A DNA stretch of 62,423 nucleotides, from NCBI GenBank assembly GCA_007128315.1, contig SKXQ01000131.1:1-62423 (forward strand), written 5' to 3'. The position numbers and the translations under genes are program-made. Below are positions 51,012-60,431 of this stretch, in pieces (the stretch's first letter is position 1; each line of letters begins with the position of its first letter). Below the pieces are notes generated by a model, which saw only the letters and a program-made list of their open reading frames with translations, was not told where the DNA came from and made no database searches. The stretch comes from Spirochaetaceae bacterium (GTDB lineage: Bacteria; Spirochaetota; Spirochaetia; DSM-27196; SKKC01).

Positions 51012-53303
51012 ATGATTCGTCGTCTGTTCGTTGCAGCACTCATACTATCAGCTTCACCTGCTTTCTCACAGTCCCCGGCTGCAGATCTCAACTACCTCAA
51101 CGAGGATGACGTTTATCGTTTGCAAAGGACGCTTCCGAACGATGAAGCCTCCCCGGGTGAGCGGGAACTCCTTGAGTTTATCTCAGAGCGCATACAGCGA
51201 GAGTCCGCTGCAAGGTCGTCTGTCGATCACGTAAAACTTGAACGAGTCGAACACAGCAGTGCGCTGAGTGGTCACTCGTTCTCCGATTCCCTCCTGGTAA
51301 GCATAGCGGGAAGAACCGATCAGACCCTTCTGATTCTCGTCCCGGTCAATTCTCCATCCTATGTGCAGGACCTCCCGTTCGGCGCACCGGGTGTAATCGC
51401 AGCGCTCGAGCTGATCCTGGCTCACACGGAAGAGATTCCCGAGGTAGCGCTTCACGTTGTCTTCGGAACTGCTGCGCGGCGCGACAGGCCTTTATTGCAG
51501 AATACCATTCTGGAACGCTTTGACGACTCTCCGCCGGATGCAGTCGTTCTTGTTGATATTCTGACAACAGACCGGACTATGGAAATCGTGTCCGGTAGTC
51601 CCGGTGTCGTCGCTCCGCCATGGCTCATCGAGCTTGTACGGCAATCCACGACCGGGTCCGGTTTCACGAGCAGAACACTCGGTACTGCAGAACAGATCTT
51701 TCGCATTGGAGCACGTCCATCCGGGCGGGATTATCTTCTTGAACCATTTCTGAATCACGGTATACCGAGTGTTCTGCTCGTCGATGGCGCCACTGCCCGA
51801 GAATCGTGGCAGAACGACACACCGCTGAGACTCACACAGTTCGAGACATTCACAACCGCAGATATTCACACGAGTGCCCGTGGTTTGTTCACCATTCTTT
51901 CGACGATTACTCGTGATCTGCCGGAGCTTACCCGGTCGGAATGGGACCGGAATGCAATCCGATATACTGTGAGAGGCAGGGAAATCGTTATCGGAGAGAC
52001 TGAATATCTGATCTTTCTCCTGGTTTCTATCGGATTCGTCTTTGCGTACGCTGTTACGCATCGGCAGGCGCTCGCACGATACATCCGTACCGTACGGAGA
52101 AATTTTCTCAGTCTTCCCCTGCTCTTCGGGATCAGTTACGTCTTTCTACTCCTGTTCGGACAGCTTTCCGAAATGATTCTCGTGTTCCGGGGGACCCCGG
52201 AACTATCTCGCGTGTTACCGATCGCCTTATTCGGATTCAAGATTTTCGGAGCATTTCTCCTTCTTCAGGTAACGTATCTCACCATCAGAGGACTACCGCT
52301 CTCGCGTAACGGCAGCTTTTATTCGGCAGCGTCAGTCCTTATGCTGCTGATTTCGGTTTTCGTGTTCGGAAGCCTCGGTATCGCAACCGCAGCCCCTTTT
52401 GTTATGGCCTTGCTCGCCACCGTCCTGTTTACGCTGACCCGTAATCGTGTTGCGAAAATCGTTTTTCTCGTACTTGCAGCTATTCCACCGGCGATACTCA
52501 CCTATTCGTTTCTATCGCTCGAAGAAGGTGCTACCGTCGCCCGGCTCGTTTCCGATCCCGTTACGAATCTACTTCCCACGCTGGTTGTGATGCCCTACCT
52601 CATGCTTCTCGTTCGCATGGACTTTCTTTTTCGTCACCCCGTGAGTGGAGGCAGATCGTTTACGATGAAGATTATATCCACGATCGTTGCTGCAGCCCTG
52701 ATCATTTCAGCTATACAACTTGCCAGTGGCGCGCCATTCTCCTTCCAGAGGCTGCAGCGTGTGCGGATTACCGAGGAGTCGGATCTGGGCGCAGGAGAAG
52801 CAACGCTTGTCATAGAAAGCATTTCGGAAGTACTGGGATTAGACATAATCCACAATGGAGAAACGAAAGACCTGCCACGTCGGTCGACGCGGACACAATA
52901 CGAGGTTTCGTTACCAGAACCACACCTCGACCTGCAGGTAGATGAAGAGAGCTTCCTTGCGCGTCGCATCGTAAACGTCAGGATAACCACCGATCTTGAC
53001 CTGGAATCGCTTGAAATCGCGCTTCTGTCCGATGAACCTCTGCTGATCTATCAGTCAACGTTTCCGTTCCGCGTCAGCTCCGCCGGAAATCGCGTCGAGT
53101 TCGTTTCCGGACGGAATCCCCCGAATGAACTGGAACTGCAGTTCGTGATCCCGGTCGAATCCGAACCCCTGATCGAGATGCGATCCACTGCGTCACGGAT
53201 ACTCCGACTCCAGTACGAGCACGATGCGGCGATCCACGTACATCAATCAGCCACACAGACAATCCGCCGACCGCTTCTTGAGGCTCACAGTACCCCCCAA
53301 TGA
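51012..53303 (+). CDS. membrane protein with inactive M28-peptidase-like domain
   Basis: 763 residues. A signal peptide (1-19) precedes an extracytoplasmic domain (about 30-300) with the layout of an M28 aminopeptidase: LLILVPVNS where H-x-D should be, FGAPGVIAALELIL in place of GADDNASG and VVFGTAARR for the E-E pair. All metal ligands are therefore lost. About seven to eight helices (about 335-590) and a large beta-rich C-terminal domain (600-763) follow. A close parallel is the pseudo-M28 design of ER metallopeptidase-like membrane proteins. Coupled to dinB by an ATGA overlap. A transporter or receptor role is inference. Confidence 0.75.
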   Translation: MIRRLFVAALILSASPAFSQSPAADLNYLNEDDVYRLQRTLPNDEASPGERELLEFISERIQRESAARSSVDHVKLERVEHSSALSGHSFSDSLLVSIAGRTDQTLLILVPVNSPSYVQDLPFGAPGVIAALELILAHTEEIPEVALHVVFGTAARRDRPLLQNTILERFDDSPPDAVVLVDILTTDRTMEIVSGSPGVVAPPWLIELVRQSTTGSGFTSRTLGTAEQIFRIGARPSGRDYLLEPFLNHGIPSVLLVDGATARESWQNDTPLRLTQFETFTTADIHTSARGLFTILSTITRDLPELTRSEWDRNAIRYTVRGREIVIGETEYLIFLLVSIGFVFAYAVTHRQALARYIRTVRRNFLSLPLLFGISYVFLLLFGQLSEMILVFRGTPELSRVLPIALFGFKIFGAFLLLQVTYLTIRGLPLSRNGSFYSAASVLMLLISVFVFGSLGIATAAPFVMALLATVLFTLTRNRVAKIVFLVLAAIPPAILTYSFLSLEEGATVARLVSDPVTNLLPTLVVMPYLMLLVRMDFLFRHPVSGGRSFTMKIISTIVAAALIISAIQLASGAPFSFQRLQRVRITEESDLGAGEATLVIESISEVLGLDIIHNGETKDLPRRSTRTQYEVSLPEPHLDLQVDEESFLARRIVNVRITTDLDLESLEIALLSDEPLLIYQSTFPFRVSSAGNRVEFVSGRNPPNELELQFVIPVESEPLIEMRSTASRILRLQYEHDAAIHVHQSATQTIRRPLLEAHSTPQ

Positions 53304-54511
53304 ACAGAGATCGAACAGGTTATCCGCTTTGGTTTCACGTAGATCTTGACGCATTCTATGCATCTGTCGAACAGAGGGATAACCCGACACTTCAGGGTAA
53401 AGCAGTGATAGTTGGTGGCGACAGAAATCTTCGCGGAGTGGTCAGCGCGTGCAGCTATGAGGCGCGAAAATTCGGTGTCCATAGTGCGATGCCGGCAGCA
53501 GAAGCTGCTCGGCTATGTCCCGAAGGGGTGTTTCTGCCCGTGCGAATGGATCGCTACCAGGAGGTTTCGGAGGGGATCATGAAACTCCTCTCAACGGCAA
53601 CACCGGCTATGCACCAGATATCCATAGATGAGGCGTTCCTGGACATGAGCGGAACCGAGCGTCTGCTCGGACCGGCTATCGATCAGGCATCACGGCTCAA
53701 ACGCCTCGTACGGAACGAATACGGACTTACAGCATCAATCGGCATTGCCAGATCCCGACTCCTCGCGAAGATGGCATCAGACTACCGGAAACCAGACGGA
53801 CTGTATCAGGTTGATCGCGATGAGCAAGAGCGCTTTGTCGCGTCCCTTGATCTCAAAGACCTCTGGGGACTCGGGAAAAAAACTCGCATCCGACTATTAC
53901 AACTTGGAATCGAGACGGTTCAGGAGCTGCGGGCGCAGACCGAGTCCTTTCTTCGCGGGCATCTCGGACCTTCAACCGGGACCTATCTCTACAAGGCGTG
54001 TCGCGGGATCGATCCCGGGATATTTACGTCGCTTTCACGGAAACATTCTGTATCTACTGAAACGACCTTTGGCCATGATGTGACGGACCGGGATGCTGTC
54101 GAGACGGTATTGCTGCAGCTTTGTGAGCAGGTCATGTATCGTTGTTTCAGGGCGAACGCCTTTGGCTTTACCGTTACCACGAAGGTGCGATCTGAAGACT
54201 TTCGTACATCATCACGACAGAAAACACTCAAGCGCAGGGTTCAGTCCGTAGATGAACTGTTTGCGACCGCGCGAGCTCTGCTCGCTGAAAGCTGGGACGG
54301 CACCCCGATTCGCCTGATCGGTGTCGGCATCGTCAGCGATACCACACACGTAAACCGGGACCAGCCGGACCTTTTCGGTCCAACTGACGATTCTGACACG
54401 AAAAAACGCACCGTCGAGGAGACTGTCTGGAGGCTGCGGGAACGACTAGGGGTAGATGTACACAAAGCCCGCACGCTTCGAGATGCTCAGAACTCCGGTG
54501 AGAACACCTGA
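53300..54511 (+). CDS. dinB: DNA polymerase IV (Y family)
   Basis: 403 residues, full length. HVDLDAFYASVEQRDNP holds the first catalytic Asp, SIDEAFLDMSG the second Asp/Glu pair, and SIGIARSRLLAKMASDYRKPDG the fingers. The little finger domain is present (about 240-350). A PIP-box-like end is not clear (QPDLFGPT near 354-361 may be the clamp-binding peptide). It bypasses lesions with low fidelity. ATG overlaps the previous stop (ATGA); its 3' end overlaps the convergent GAF gene by 25 bases. Confidence 0.95.
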   Translation: MNRDRTGYPLWFHVDLDAFYASVEQRDNPTLQGKAVIVGGDRNLRGVVSACSYEARKFGVHSAMPAAEAARLCPEGVFLPVRMDRYQEVSEGIMKLLSTATPAMHQISIDEAFLDMSGTERLLGPAIDQASRLKRLVRNEYGLTASIGIARSRLLAKMASDYRKPDGLYQVDRDEQERFVASLDLKDLWGLGKKTRIRLLQLGIETVQELRAQTESFLRGHLGPSTGTYLYKACRGIDPGIFTSLSRKHSVSTETTFGHDVTDRDAVETVLLQLCEQVMYRCFRANAFGFTVTTKVRSEDFRTSSRQKTLKRRVQSVDELFATARALLAESWDGTPIRLIGVGIVSDTTHVNRDQPDLFGPTDDSDTKKRTVEETVWRLRERLGVDVHKARTLRDAQNSGENT

Positions 54512-54972
54512 GGCAGTAGAGGCGCAATCAGGCGCGCGAGTTGTGAAAGCAACATACCATCGTCTCCGGTAAACGGATCCCGGGTGTGGCTGTCGATATC
54601 TATCTGGCCAAGATACACCCCGCTCAGGACAATGGGTTCGACGTACTCGGCCTTCGTCTGTACGCTGCAACTCAAGTAGTTCGGTTCCGCACCGACGTCG
54701 GGGACCACAAAGCTTCGCTCCGTTTCGGCGCTCTGCCCGCAGATACCTCTCCCGTATGGTATCTGCGTATGCTCAGTCGGCGCACCCGAAAAAGGACCGA
54801 GAACAAGCAGTCGCTCGTCCGGAACGGCGAAGTACAAGCCCACCCAGTCGTAATGAGCGATACGGTCCCTGAGAAGGTCACAGATGCGCTGGAGGCACGC
54901 ACCCGGTTCATTCGCCGGCGGAAATAGTGCTTTACACTCCGTTAGAAGCAGATCGACGTCATTGAAAGGCAT
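54487..54972 (-). CDS. GAF-domain protein similar to free methionine-(R)-sulfoxide reductase
   Basis: 161 residues from the ATG at 54972. The order WVGLYFAV, LLVLGPFSG, IPYGRGICG, VVPDVGAEPNYLSC, VEPIVLSGVYLGQIDID follows fRMsr. Of the three Cys of the Escherichia coli enzyme (84, 94 and 118), the equivalents of 94 (GICG) and 118 (LSC) are kept; the substrate-loop Cys84 is replaced (APTEHTQIP). Activity could persist with two cysteines or the protein may be a sensor. Divergent from dapL across 77 bases; convergent with dinB, overlapping by 25 bases. Confidence 0.78.
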   Translation of the reverse strand: MPFNDVDLLLTECKALFPPANEPGACLQRICDLLRDRIAHYDWVGLYFAVPDERLLVLGPFSGAPTEHTQIPYGRGICGQSAETERSFVVPDVGAEPNYLSCSVQTKAEYVEPIVLSGVYLGQIDIDSHTRDPFTGDDGMLLSQLARLIAPLLPQVFSPEF

Positions 54973-55049
54973 TTTTCTTCCCCAGGCTATTGATATAGCG
55001 TTTTCTCTCCCGTAGATTAGGCAGAAATCGACAGCTGGAGCAAGCACAC

Positions 55050-56270
55050 ATGATCAAGATGAATCCGCACTACAATAAACTCAACGCATCCTATCTGTTC
55101 TCAACGATTGCGAAAAAAATTACCGAACACCAGAATGCAAATCCCGATACCAGTCTTATCCGCCTGGGAATTGGCGACGTCACCCATGGCCTTGCAAAAC
55201 CATGTGTAGACGCCTTGAAGGCTGCCGCAGATGAGTTGGGATCCGACGAGAGCTTTCGCGGCTACGGACCCGAGCAAGGCTACGCATTTCTCAGAGAGAC
55301 AATTGCGGAGAATGATTATCATCAACGCGGCGCCGACATTGATCCTGACGAAGTATTTGTCAGCGACGGCGCAAAGTGCGACAGCGGGAACTTTCTTGAC
55401 GTTCTCGCCAATGATATCGTCGTTGGAGTTCCCGATCCCGTGTATCCCGTGTATGTCGACACGAATGTCATGGCTGGTCGAACGGGCGCCTTTTCCGACG
55501 GTCGATACGACGGGCTGCAGTACCTTGAAGGCACCGTCGACAACGGCTTTGTCCCCACGCCACCTTCCAGCCATCTCGACCTTGTTTATCTCTGTTTTCC
55601 GAATAATCCGACCGGAGCATCCGCCACACGGTCACAGCTCTCCGAATGGGTTTCCTACGCTCTCGAGCACAACGCGCTTATCCTGTTTGACGCGGCCTAC
55701 GAGCGCTTTATACAGTCCACCGATGTCCCGCACAGTATTTACGAGATCGAAGGAGCCCGTTCATGTGCCGTGGAGATACGAAGTTTCTCGAAAACGGCCG
55801 GTTTCACCGGAACTCGTTGTGCATTCACGGTGGTCCCGAAAGACATCGAGATCGCAGATGACTCAGGTGAAAAACGATCCCTCCACAGTCTCTGGAATCG
55901 TCGACAGAGCACGAAGTTCAACGGCGTATCATACCCCGTACAACGAGCGGCAGAGGCGGTCTACAGCCCGGAGGGACGCAGGGAGGTGGATTATCGCGTT
56001 AACTACTATATGGAGAATGCCAGGCTGATCCGGGACATCATGACGAACGCAGGGTACACGGTCTCAGGCGGTGTCGACAGTCCCTACATCTGGGTCCAGA
56101 CGGGAACGGACAGCTGGTCCTTCTTTGACAGAATGCTGACTGAAGCACAAGTCGTCATTACCCCGGGGGTGGGCTTCGGTCGTATGGGAGAGGGCTTTAT
56201 TCGCATTAGTGCGTTTAACCACCGCGAGAAAGTGGAAGAGGCCATGGAGCGGATAACGCGGGCTTTGTAA
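55050..56270 (+). CDS. dapL: LL-diaminopimelate aminotransferase
   Basis: 406 residues, usual DapL length. It converts tetrahydrodipicolinate directly to LL-2,6-diaminopimelate with glutamate as donor. [17 protein letters not shown] and RLGIGDVTH are family starts; FVSDGAKCD and FPNNPTGA are PLP-binding loops; Lys248 in [12 protein letters not shown] is the PLP lysine. The class is found in Chlamydia, plants, Leptospira and spirochaetes. In a spirochaete with ornithine in its wall, DapL would mainly serve lysine synthesis. It converges on ribA with a 30-base gap. Confidence 0.96.
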   Translation: MIKMNPHYNKLNASYLFSTIAKKITEHQNANPDTSLIRLGIGDVTHGLAKPCVDALKAAADELGSDESFRGYGPEQGYAFLRETIAENDYHQRGADIDPDEVFVSDGAKCDSGNFLDVLANDIVVGVPDPVYPVYVDTNVMAGRTGAFSDGRYDGLQYLEGTVDNGFVPTPPSSHLDLVYLCFPNNPTGASATRSQLSEWVSYALEHNALILFDAAYERFIQSTDVPHSIYEIEGARSCAVEIRSFSKTAGFTGTRCAFTVVPKDIEIADDSGEKRSLHSLWNRRQSTKFNGVSYPVQRAAEAVYSPEGRREVDYRVNYYMENARLIRDIMTNAGYTVSGGVDSPYIWVQTGTDSWSFFDRMLTEAQVVITPGVGFGRMGEGFIRISAFNHREKVEEAMERITRAL

Positions 56271-56300
56271 TCTGCCTTCCTCGATTATCCTGGAAGACCG

Positions 56301-57059
56301 TTAATACATGTGCCCCATGCGGTCTTTCTTCGTCTCCATGTACAGTCTGTTATGATGATTCCAGGCGGTAACCACGGGTATTCGCCGGGTAACAGGGATG
56401 CCCTCTGCAGTGAGCTTGTCGATTTTGTCCGGATTATTGGTCATGAGGGCAACAGACTCTATGCCCAGTAACCTCAGAATAGCTGCCGCCACGTCGTAAC
56501 TGCGTGCTTCTGCAGGAAATCCCAGGTACTCGTTCGCCTCGATTGTATCAAGACCAAGATCCTGCAGTTGATACGCCTTGATCTTGTTTATGAGGCCGAT
56601 GCCACGACCTTCCTGCTTCAGATACACGACAGCCCCGCAATCCCGCTCTGAGATGTACTCGATCGCCGCTTCAAGCTGATCGCGACAGTCACACCGCAAC
56701 GAGCCCCAGACATCTCCGGTGTGACACTGGCTGTGAACCCGGACAGGCACTCCCTGCCCGCCTGATACGTCGCCGCGAACAATCGCGGTATGCTCTTTCC
56801 CTGTCGTCTTATCGACAAAGCCGTATAGAACGAAGCTGCCAAAACGGGTCGGAAATGCCGCCTCGGCAGCTAGTTCGACGTCACATGGCGCATCGGCATA
56901 ATCTCCATCACTGCCGACAGGCAGCTCATGAAGAGGAAACCGCGGCTCGCCGAACATTTTCTGCCGCAGGTTATTTCGTAACGCGGTCAAGTCTCGGGAC
57001 TTTTCCTCAGACGTCTGTTGTGATGATCCAGGTGTACCTTTTGAGTTATCCGAAAACAT
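56301..57059 (-). CDS. ribA: GTP cyclohydrolase II
   Basis: 252 residues. RibA opens GTP to the first intermediate of riboflavin synthesis. Zinc cysteines in CHTGDVWGSLRCDC (Cys112, 123, 125) and the EGRGIGL motif (about 147) are intact, and the C-terminal KIKAYQLQDLGLDTIEAN region matches. The N-terminal 45 residues are hydrophilic and not part of the core. No ribB fusion, FMN riboswitch or other rib gene is visible nearby. The ATG at 57059 lacks a clear ribosome site; the next in-frame ATG (residue 35) is an alternative start. Confidence 0.94.
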   Translation of the reverse strand: MFSDNSKGTPGSSQQTSEEKSRDLTALRNNLRQKMFGEPRFPLHELPVGSDGDYADAPCDVELAAEAAFPTRFGSFVLYGFVDKTTGKEHTAIVRGDVSGGQGVPVRVHSQCHTGDVWGSLRCDCRDQLEAAIEYISERDCGAVVYLKQEGRGIGLINKIKAYQLQDLGLDTIEANEYLGFPAEARSYDVAAAILRLLGIESVALMTNNPDKIDKLTAEGIPVTRRIPVVTAWNHHNRLYMETKKDRMGHMY

Positions 57060-57117
57060 TGTCGTTACAATTACCCCACATATATATTCTCTCGCGCTTG
57101 AGCGATAGAATACCGGA

Positions 57118-57972
57118 TTAGCGCGTCAAGGAAAACCGGAAGAAACCGTAGCCAACGACCTCTTCGAGAAGAAGTCGCTTCAAAGCGTCGCCGCCGACCA
57201 TAGATCGACACCACTCGCTGTATCGGGAACCGAGTTTCAGGAAGGGCACAAAAACGCGCAGGAGATAGTCTCGTGTCCCATGCGCCGAGACGTAGACTGT
57301 CCAGTCACGAAACTCCTCGAGCCGGTAACCATGCCTCCGGGCGGCCGAAACCAGCTCATCGTAAGACACGACCGATGGTACCCTCCATCCCCAGGTGTAT
57401 GTCTGAAATCTACGATATCGTGCTGAACCTTCCAAGGGAAAGCGCTTCTGAAAGTCATCGATCACGATCAGAGTACTATCCGGTCGCCCGTAGCGTGCAG
57501 CCGAAGCGAAGAATGTGTCAACCGATGCAAGATGCACCATCGATTCGACCGCATACACCAGGTCATAGGAACCGGCTTGTACTTCATGAGTATCCAGTAC
57601 TGCGAAGTTACCTTGTATGATCTTCGAACTCGCATCGTCCGGACCGTCGGCAGGATGCAGTCGTCTCCCGGCCTCTTCAGCCTGTGTCCGACTCAGCGTA
57701 ATGCCTGTGTAACGAGCCTTCTGTCGAGCCCGGAGATACGCTATCGTCCCACCGACTCCGCAGCCAAGATCAAGAACGTCCACAGCACGCACTTCACGCA
57801 TACACATGAGAAGCTGCCTGTTCACAAATGACACTGCGTCCTGCAGGTGCGAGACTCCCGGAGCCCAGACGGGGCGGTGTATGGCACCAGACTCACGGCC
57901 TCTGCCGAAGCGGAGAAACAGTGCCCCTGCCCTGTCGTAATAACGCCCTACCGAAACGCTCTGGTCATGCAT
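57118..57972 (-). CDS. SAM-dependent methyltransferase
   Basis: 284 residues. SAM motif I VLDLGCGVGGTIAYL (about 67-81) and the GNFAVLD and YDLVYAVESMVHL segments are of the class I type, close in layout to small-molecule (tocopherol/cyclopropane-synthase-like) methylases. YDRAGALFLRFGRGRES at the start and the final GYGFFRFSL suggest a lipid or small polyketide-like substrate, but it is not identified. It starts six bases after the hybrid kinase stop and could be cotranscribed with it. Confidence 0.88.
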   Translation of the reverse strand: MHDQSVSVGRYYDRAGALFLRFGRGRESGAIHRPVWAPGVSHLQDAVSFVNRQLLMCMREVRAVDVLDLGCGVGGTIAYLRARQKARYTGITLSRTQAEEAGRRLHPADGPDDASSKIIQGNFAVLDTHEVQAGSYDLVYAVESMVHLASVDTFFASAARYGRPDSTLIVIDDFQKRFPLEGSARYRRFQTYTWGWRVPSVVSYDELVSAARRHGYRLEEFRDWTVYVSAHGTRDYLLRVFVPFLKLGSRYSEWCRSMVGGDALKRLLLEEVVGYGFFRFSLTR

Positions 57973-57978
57973 ACAGAC

Positions 57979-60426
57979 CTAAACTGCCTCATAGTCCGAA
58001 TCGTAGGTCGTCCACTCTGAACGGAGGCGTCTGTACTCGTTACCGAGTTCAGTACTCAACGCAATGCAATCGTCGATCTGTTCCTGCTCAGCGGCATCCT
58101 CGAGTCGTGAAGCAGCCTGCCCAAGGCGTACTGCCTCCAGGCTCAGCGCACCGCCTTTGATGCTGTGTGCCGTAGATCTGATCTCGACAGCATTCTTCTC
58201 GTCCAGCAGTCGCGTCAGTTCGTCAATCTGCACATGAACCTTGTCGAGAAAACCCCTCATCACCCGTCTAAGCACGTCCGGCTTGCCCATAAACGACTCG
58301 ACCGCCCCGGTATAGTTCAGCACAGGGACAGTGTCCGCAGTACCCGATCCGGTAGACAACGTTTCCTGTAGCTCCTGACTGCTGTGTCGTCCGAGCCATT
58401 GCGTGAGGAGTTGACGCACGTCCTTTGGCTTGAATGGCTTGGACATATAATCGTCCATTCCGTAATCAAGGCATCGCTGACGCTCATCGGAATGCGCGTT
58501 TGCGGTCACTGCAATGATTGGCATGTTCAGTCCGGCATCTCGCATTGCGCGAGCGGCGTCGTAACCGTTCATGCGGGGCATCTGTATATCCATAAAAACG
58601 ACACCTGGCTTCAGTTCGGAAGCGCGCTCGAGCGCCTCCTGACCGTCGGACGCAACTTCAACAGTGCAACCAGTCTTTTCGAGTATGGTACGAAAGAGCT
58701 GCTGGTTTACGAAGTGATCCTCCGCAACAAGCACGCAGGCCGTACTGGCGACTTCAACCACGGATTCCTTCGTATCCAGCGGTCTGCTTCCGGTCTCGTC
58801 AGCGGTCTGTTCATCGTCAGAATCCAGGGTTTCCAGCTCTGCGATTTCGTCTGCATCCTCGGCATCGTCCACAATCGGAGCCACTTCTACGAATGCCGCT
58901 TCGAGCGCCCGCGCAAGATCAGCCCACTTTACCGGTTTGTTGACATACGCATCAAACCAGTTCAGCAGCTTCATTTTCGCTTCACCGCCCATGACACCTG
59001 CGGGGGTCATGAGAATCAGCCTGGTCTCCCGTCCTGCCTCATTTCTCAACGAGTTGATCTCGCTCGCGAGTTGCCATCCGTCGATTCCTGGCAGGACGGC
59101 GTCGATGAGTACGATGTCGTAATTATCTTCGCGGTCTTCGCGTGGGTGGAGACGTTTCAGGGCTTCTTCACCGCTCTGTACGGTTTCAACGTCAAGATTC
59201 CACGCTCTCAGATAACTGCGGATGACCTCGCAGGTTCGACGATTATCGTCCACCACAAGAACACGGTGAGCACTCGAACGATTCAGGTTCGGTTTGTCCA
59301 CGGAAAACCGGCGCATACCCTTATCTACAAACGGCACGGTAAACCAGAACGTAGACCCCTGACCTTCACGGGACTGGACACCGATACTCCCGTTCATAAG
59401 CTCAATAAGACTTCGAGAAATGGAAAGCCCGAGACCGGTACCACCAAACTTCCTCGTTGTCGAGGAATCAACCTGACTGAAGGGCTTGAAAAGGCGGTTG
59501 AGTTTATCGTCAGCGATACCTGTACCCGTATCGATAACTCGAATAACGATGGCGGGTCGCGAGATGTCCGGCGCCTGGCGGGCTTCAAGAACAATTTCTC
59601 CGGTGTTTGTGAACTTGACGGCGTTGTTGAACAGATTGACGATAACCTGCCGCAGCCGGACAGGATCACCGTCAAAAAACTGAGGGATGTGCGGAGCGAT
59701 ATCGATAACAACGTCGAGGCCCTTTTTATGCGCCTCCAGGCTCACGAGATCGACTGCCTCCTGTATGGTCTTGACCAGGTCGAACTCGATGACCTCGAGT
59801 GAGAGCTTACCGGCCTCGATCTTCGAGAAATCAAGGATATCGTTTATCAGGCCCAGGAGGACCTCGGCGCCGAAGCGTATCTGCTCTCCGTACTCGCGCT
59901 GCTCGGGATCAAGGCGCGTTTCCATGAGCAGTTCGGTCATTCCCGTAACCGTGTGTATTGGCGTGCGGATCTCATGACTCATATTTGCAAGAAAAGCCGA
60001 CTTCGTACGGGTTGCACGTTCAGCAATCTCTTTCTCGCGACGAAGTCTCTCCTGTCCGCGACGCTCTTCGGTCACGTCTTCGAGAAGGACAAACACAAAC
60101 GGAGACGTTTCCACTCCCGACACGTAGGAGCAGTTCAGCCGGCACCAAGGTTCGGTGCCATCGATGTTCTTTACCCTGACGATCGTCTGTAAGGGATACG
60201 AACCATCCACAATCATATCCTTGAACTGCTCGATGAACAGATCAATCTCGTCCTCGTGCAGAAATCTGTACAGCGCCTCTCCGTGAAGATCCGTTTCGGG
60301 TCGATTGAAGATCGCGCATGCGGACTCGTTCACATGCTGTATGTGTGCCCCGGTATCCAGAACAGCCATACCGACAGGAGAATGATTGAATATGATCTGG
60401 AACTGGTGCTCTGACGTGGGCATCAA
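57979..60426 (-). CDS. hybrid histidine kinase: PAS-HisKA-HATPase-REC-REC-HPt
   Basis: 815 residues with no membrane helix, so cytoplasmic. Order: PAS (about 6-120), HisKA with His151 in MSHEIRTP, HATPase (N box NLFNNAVKFT, then DTGTGI and GGTGLGLSI), a first receiver (about 390-510, IDAVLPGIDGW), a second receiver (about 565-690, MDIQMPRMNG, DYMSKPF) and an HPt domain with His in AHSIKGGAL. The chain can run a full four-step phosphorelay within one protein. Both receivers keep the acceptor Asp. The gene ends six bases before the methyltransferase and starts six bases after the REC-STAS-REC gene. Confidence 0.95.
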   Translation of the reverse strand: MMPTSEHQFQIIFNHSPVGMAVLDTGAHIQHVNESACAIFNRPETDLHGEALYRFLHEDEIDLFIEQFKDMIVDGSYPLQTIVRVKNIDGTEPWCRLNCSYVSGVETSPFVFVLLEDVTEERRGQERLRREKEIAERATRTKSAFLANMSHEIRTPIHTVTGMTELLMETRLDPEQREYGEQIRFGAEVLLGLINDILDFSKIEAGKLSLEVIEFDLVKTIQEAVDLVSLEAHKKGLDVVIDIAPHIPQFFDGDPVRLRQVIVNLFNNAVKFTNTGEIVLEARQAPDISRPAIVIRVIDTGTGIADDKLNRLFKPFSQVDSSTTRKFGGTGLGLSISRSLIELMNGSIGVQSREGQGSTFWFTVPFVDKGMRRFSVDKPNLNRSSAHRVLVVDDNRRTCEVIRSYLRAWNLDVETVQSGEEALKRLHPREDREDNYDIVLIDAVLPGIDGWQLASEINSLRNEAGRETRLILMTPAGVMGGEAKMKLLNWFDAYVNKPVKWADLARALEAAFVEVAPIVDDAEDADEIAELETLDSDDEQTADETGSRPLDTKESVVEVASTACVLVAEDHFVNQQLFRTILEKTGCTVEVASDGQEALERASELKPGVVFMDIQMPRMNGYDAARAMRDAGLNMPIIAVTANAHSDERQRCLDYGMDDYMSKPFKPKDVRQLLTQWLGRHSSQELQETLSTGSGTADTVPVLNYTGAVESFMGKPDVLRRVMRGFLDKVHVQIDELTRLLDEKNAVEIRSTAHSIKGGALSLEAVRLGQAASRLEDAAEQEQIDDCIALSTELGNEYRRLRSEWTTYDSDYEAV

Positions 60427-60431
60427 GCGTC

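Noticed and set aside
56301-57120. FMN riboswitch upstream of ribA
   Set aside because: The 60-base upstream region is far too short and AT-rich, with no conserved core.
58384-59802. 472-codon open frame antisense to the hybrid kinase
   Set aside because: The opposite strand codes HisKA, HATPase and receiver motifs; the antisense frame has no family motif and results from codon bias.
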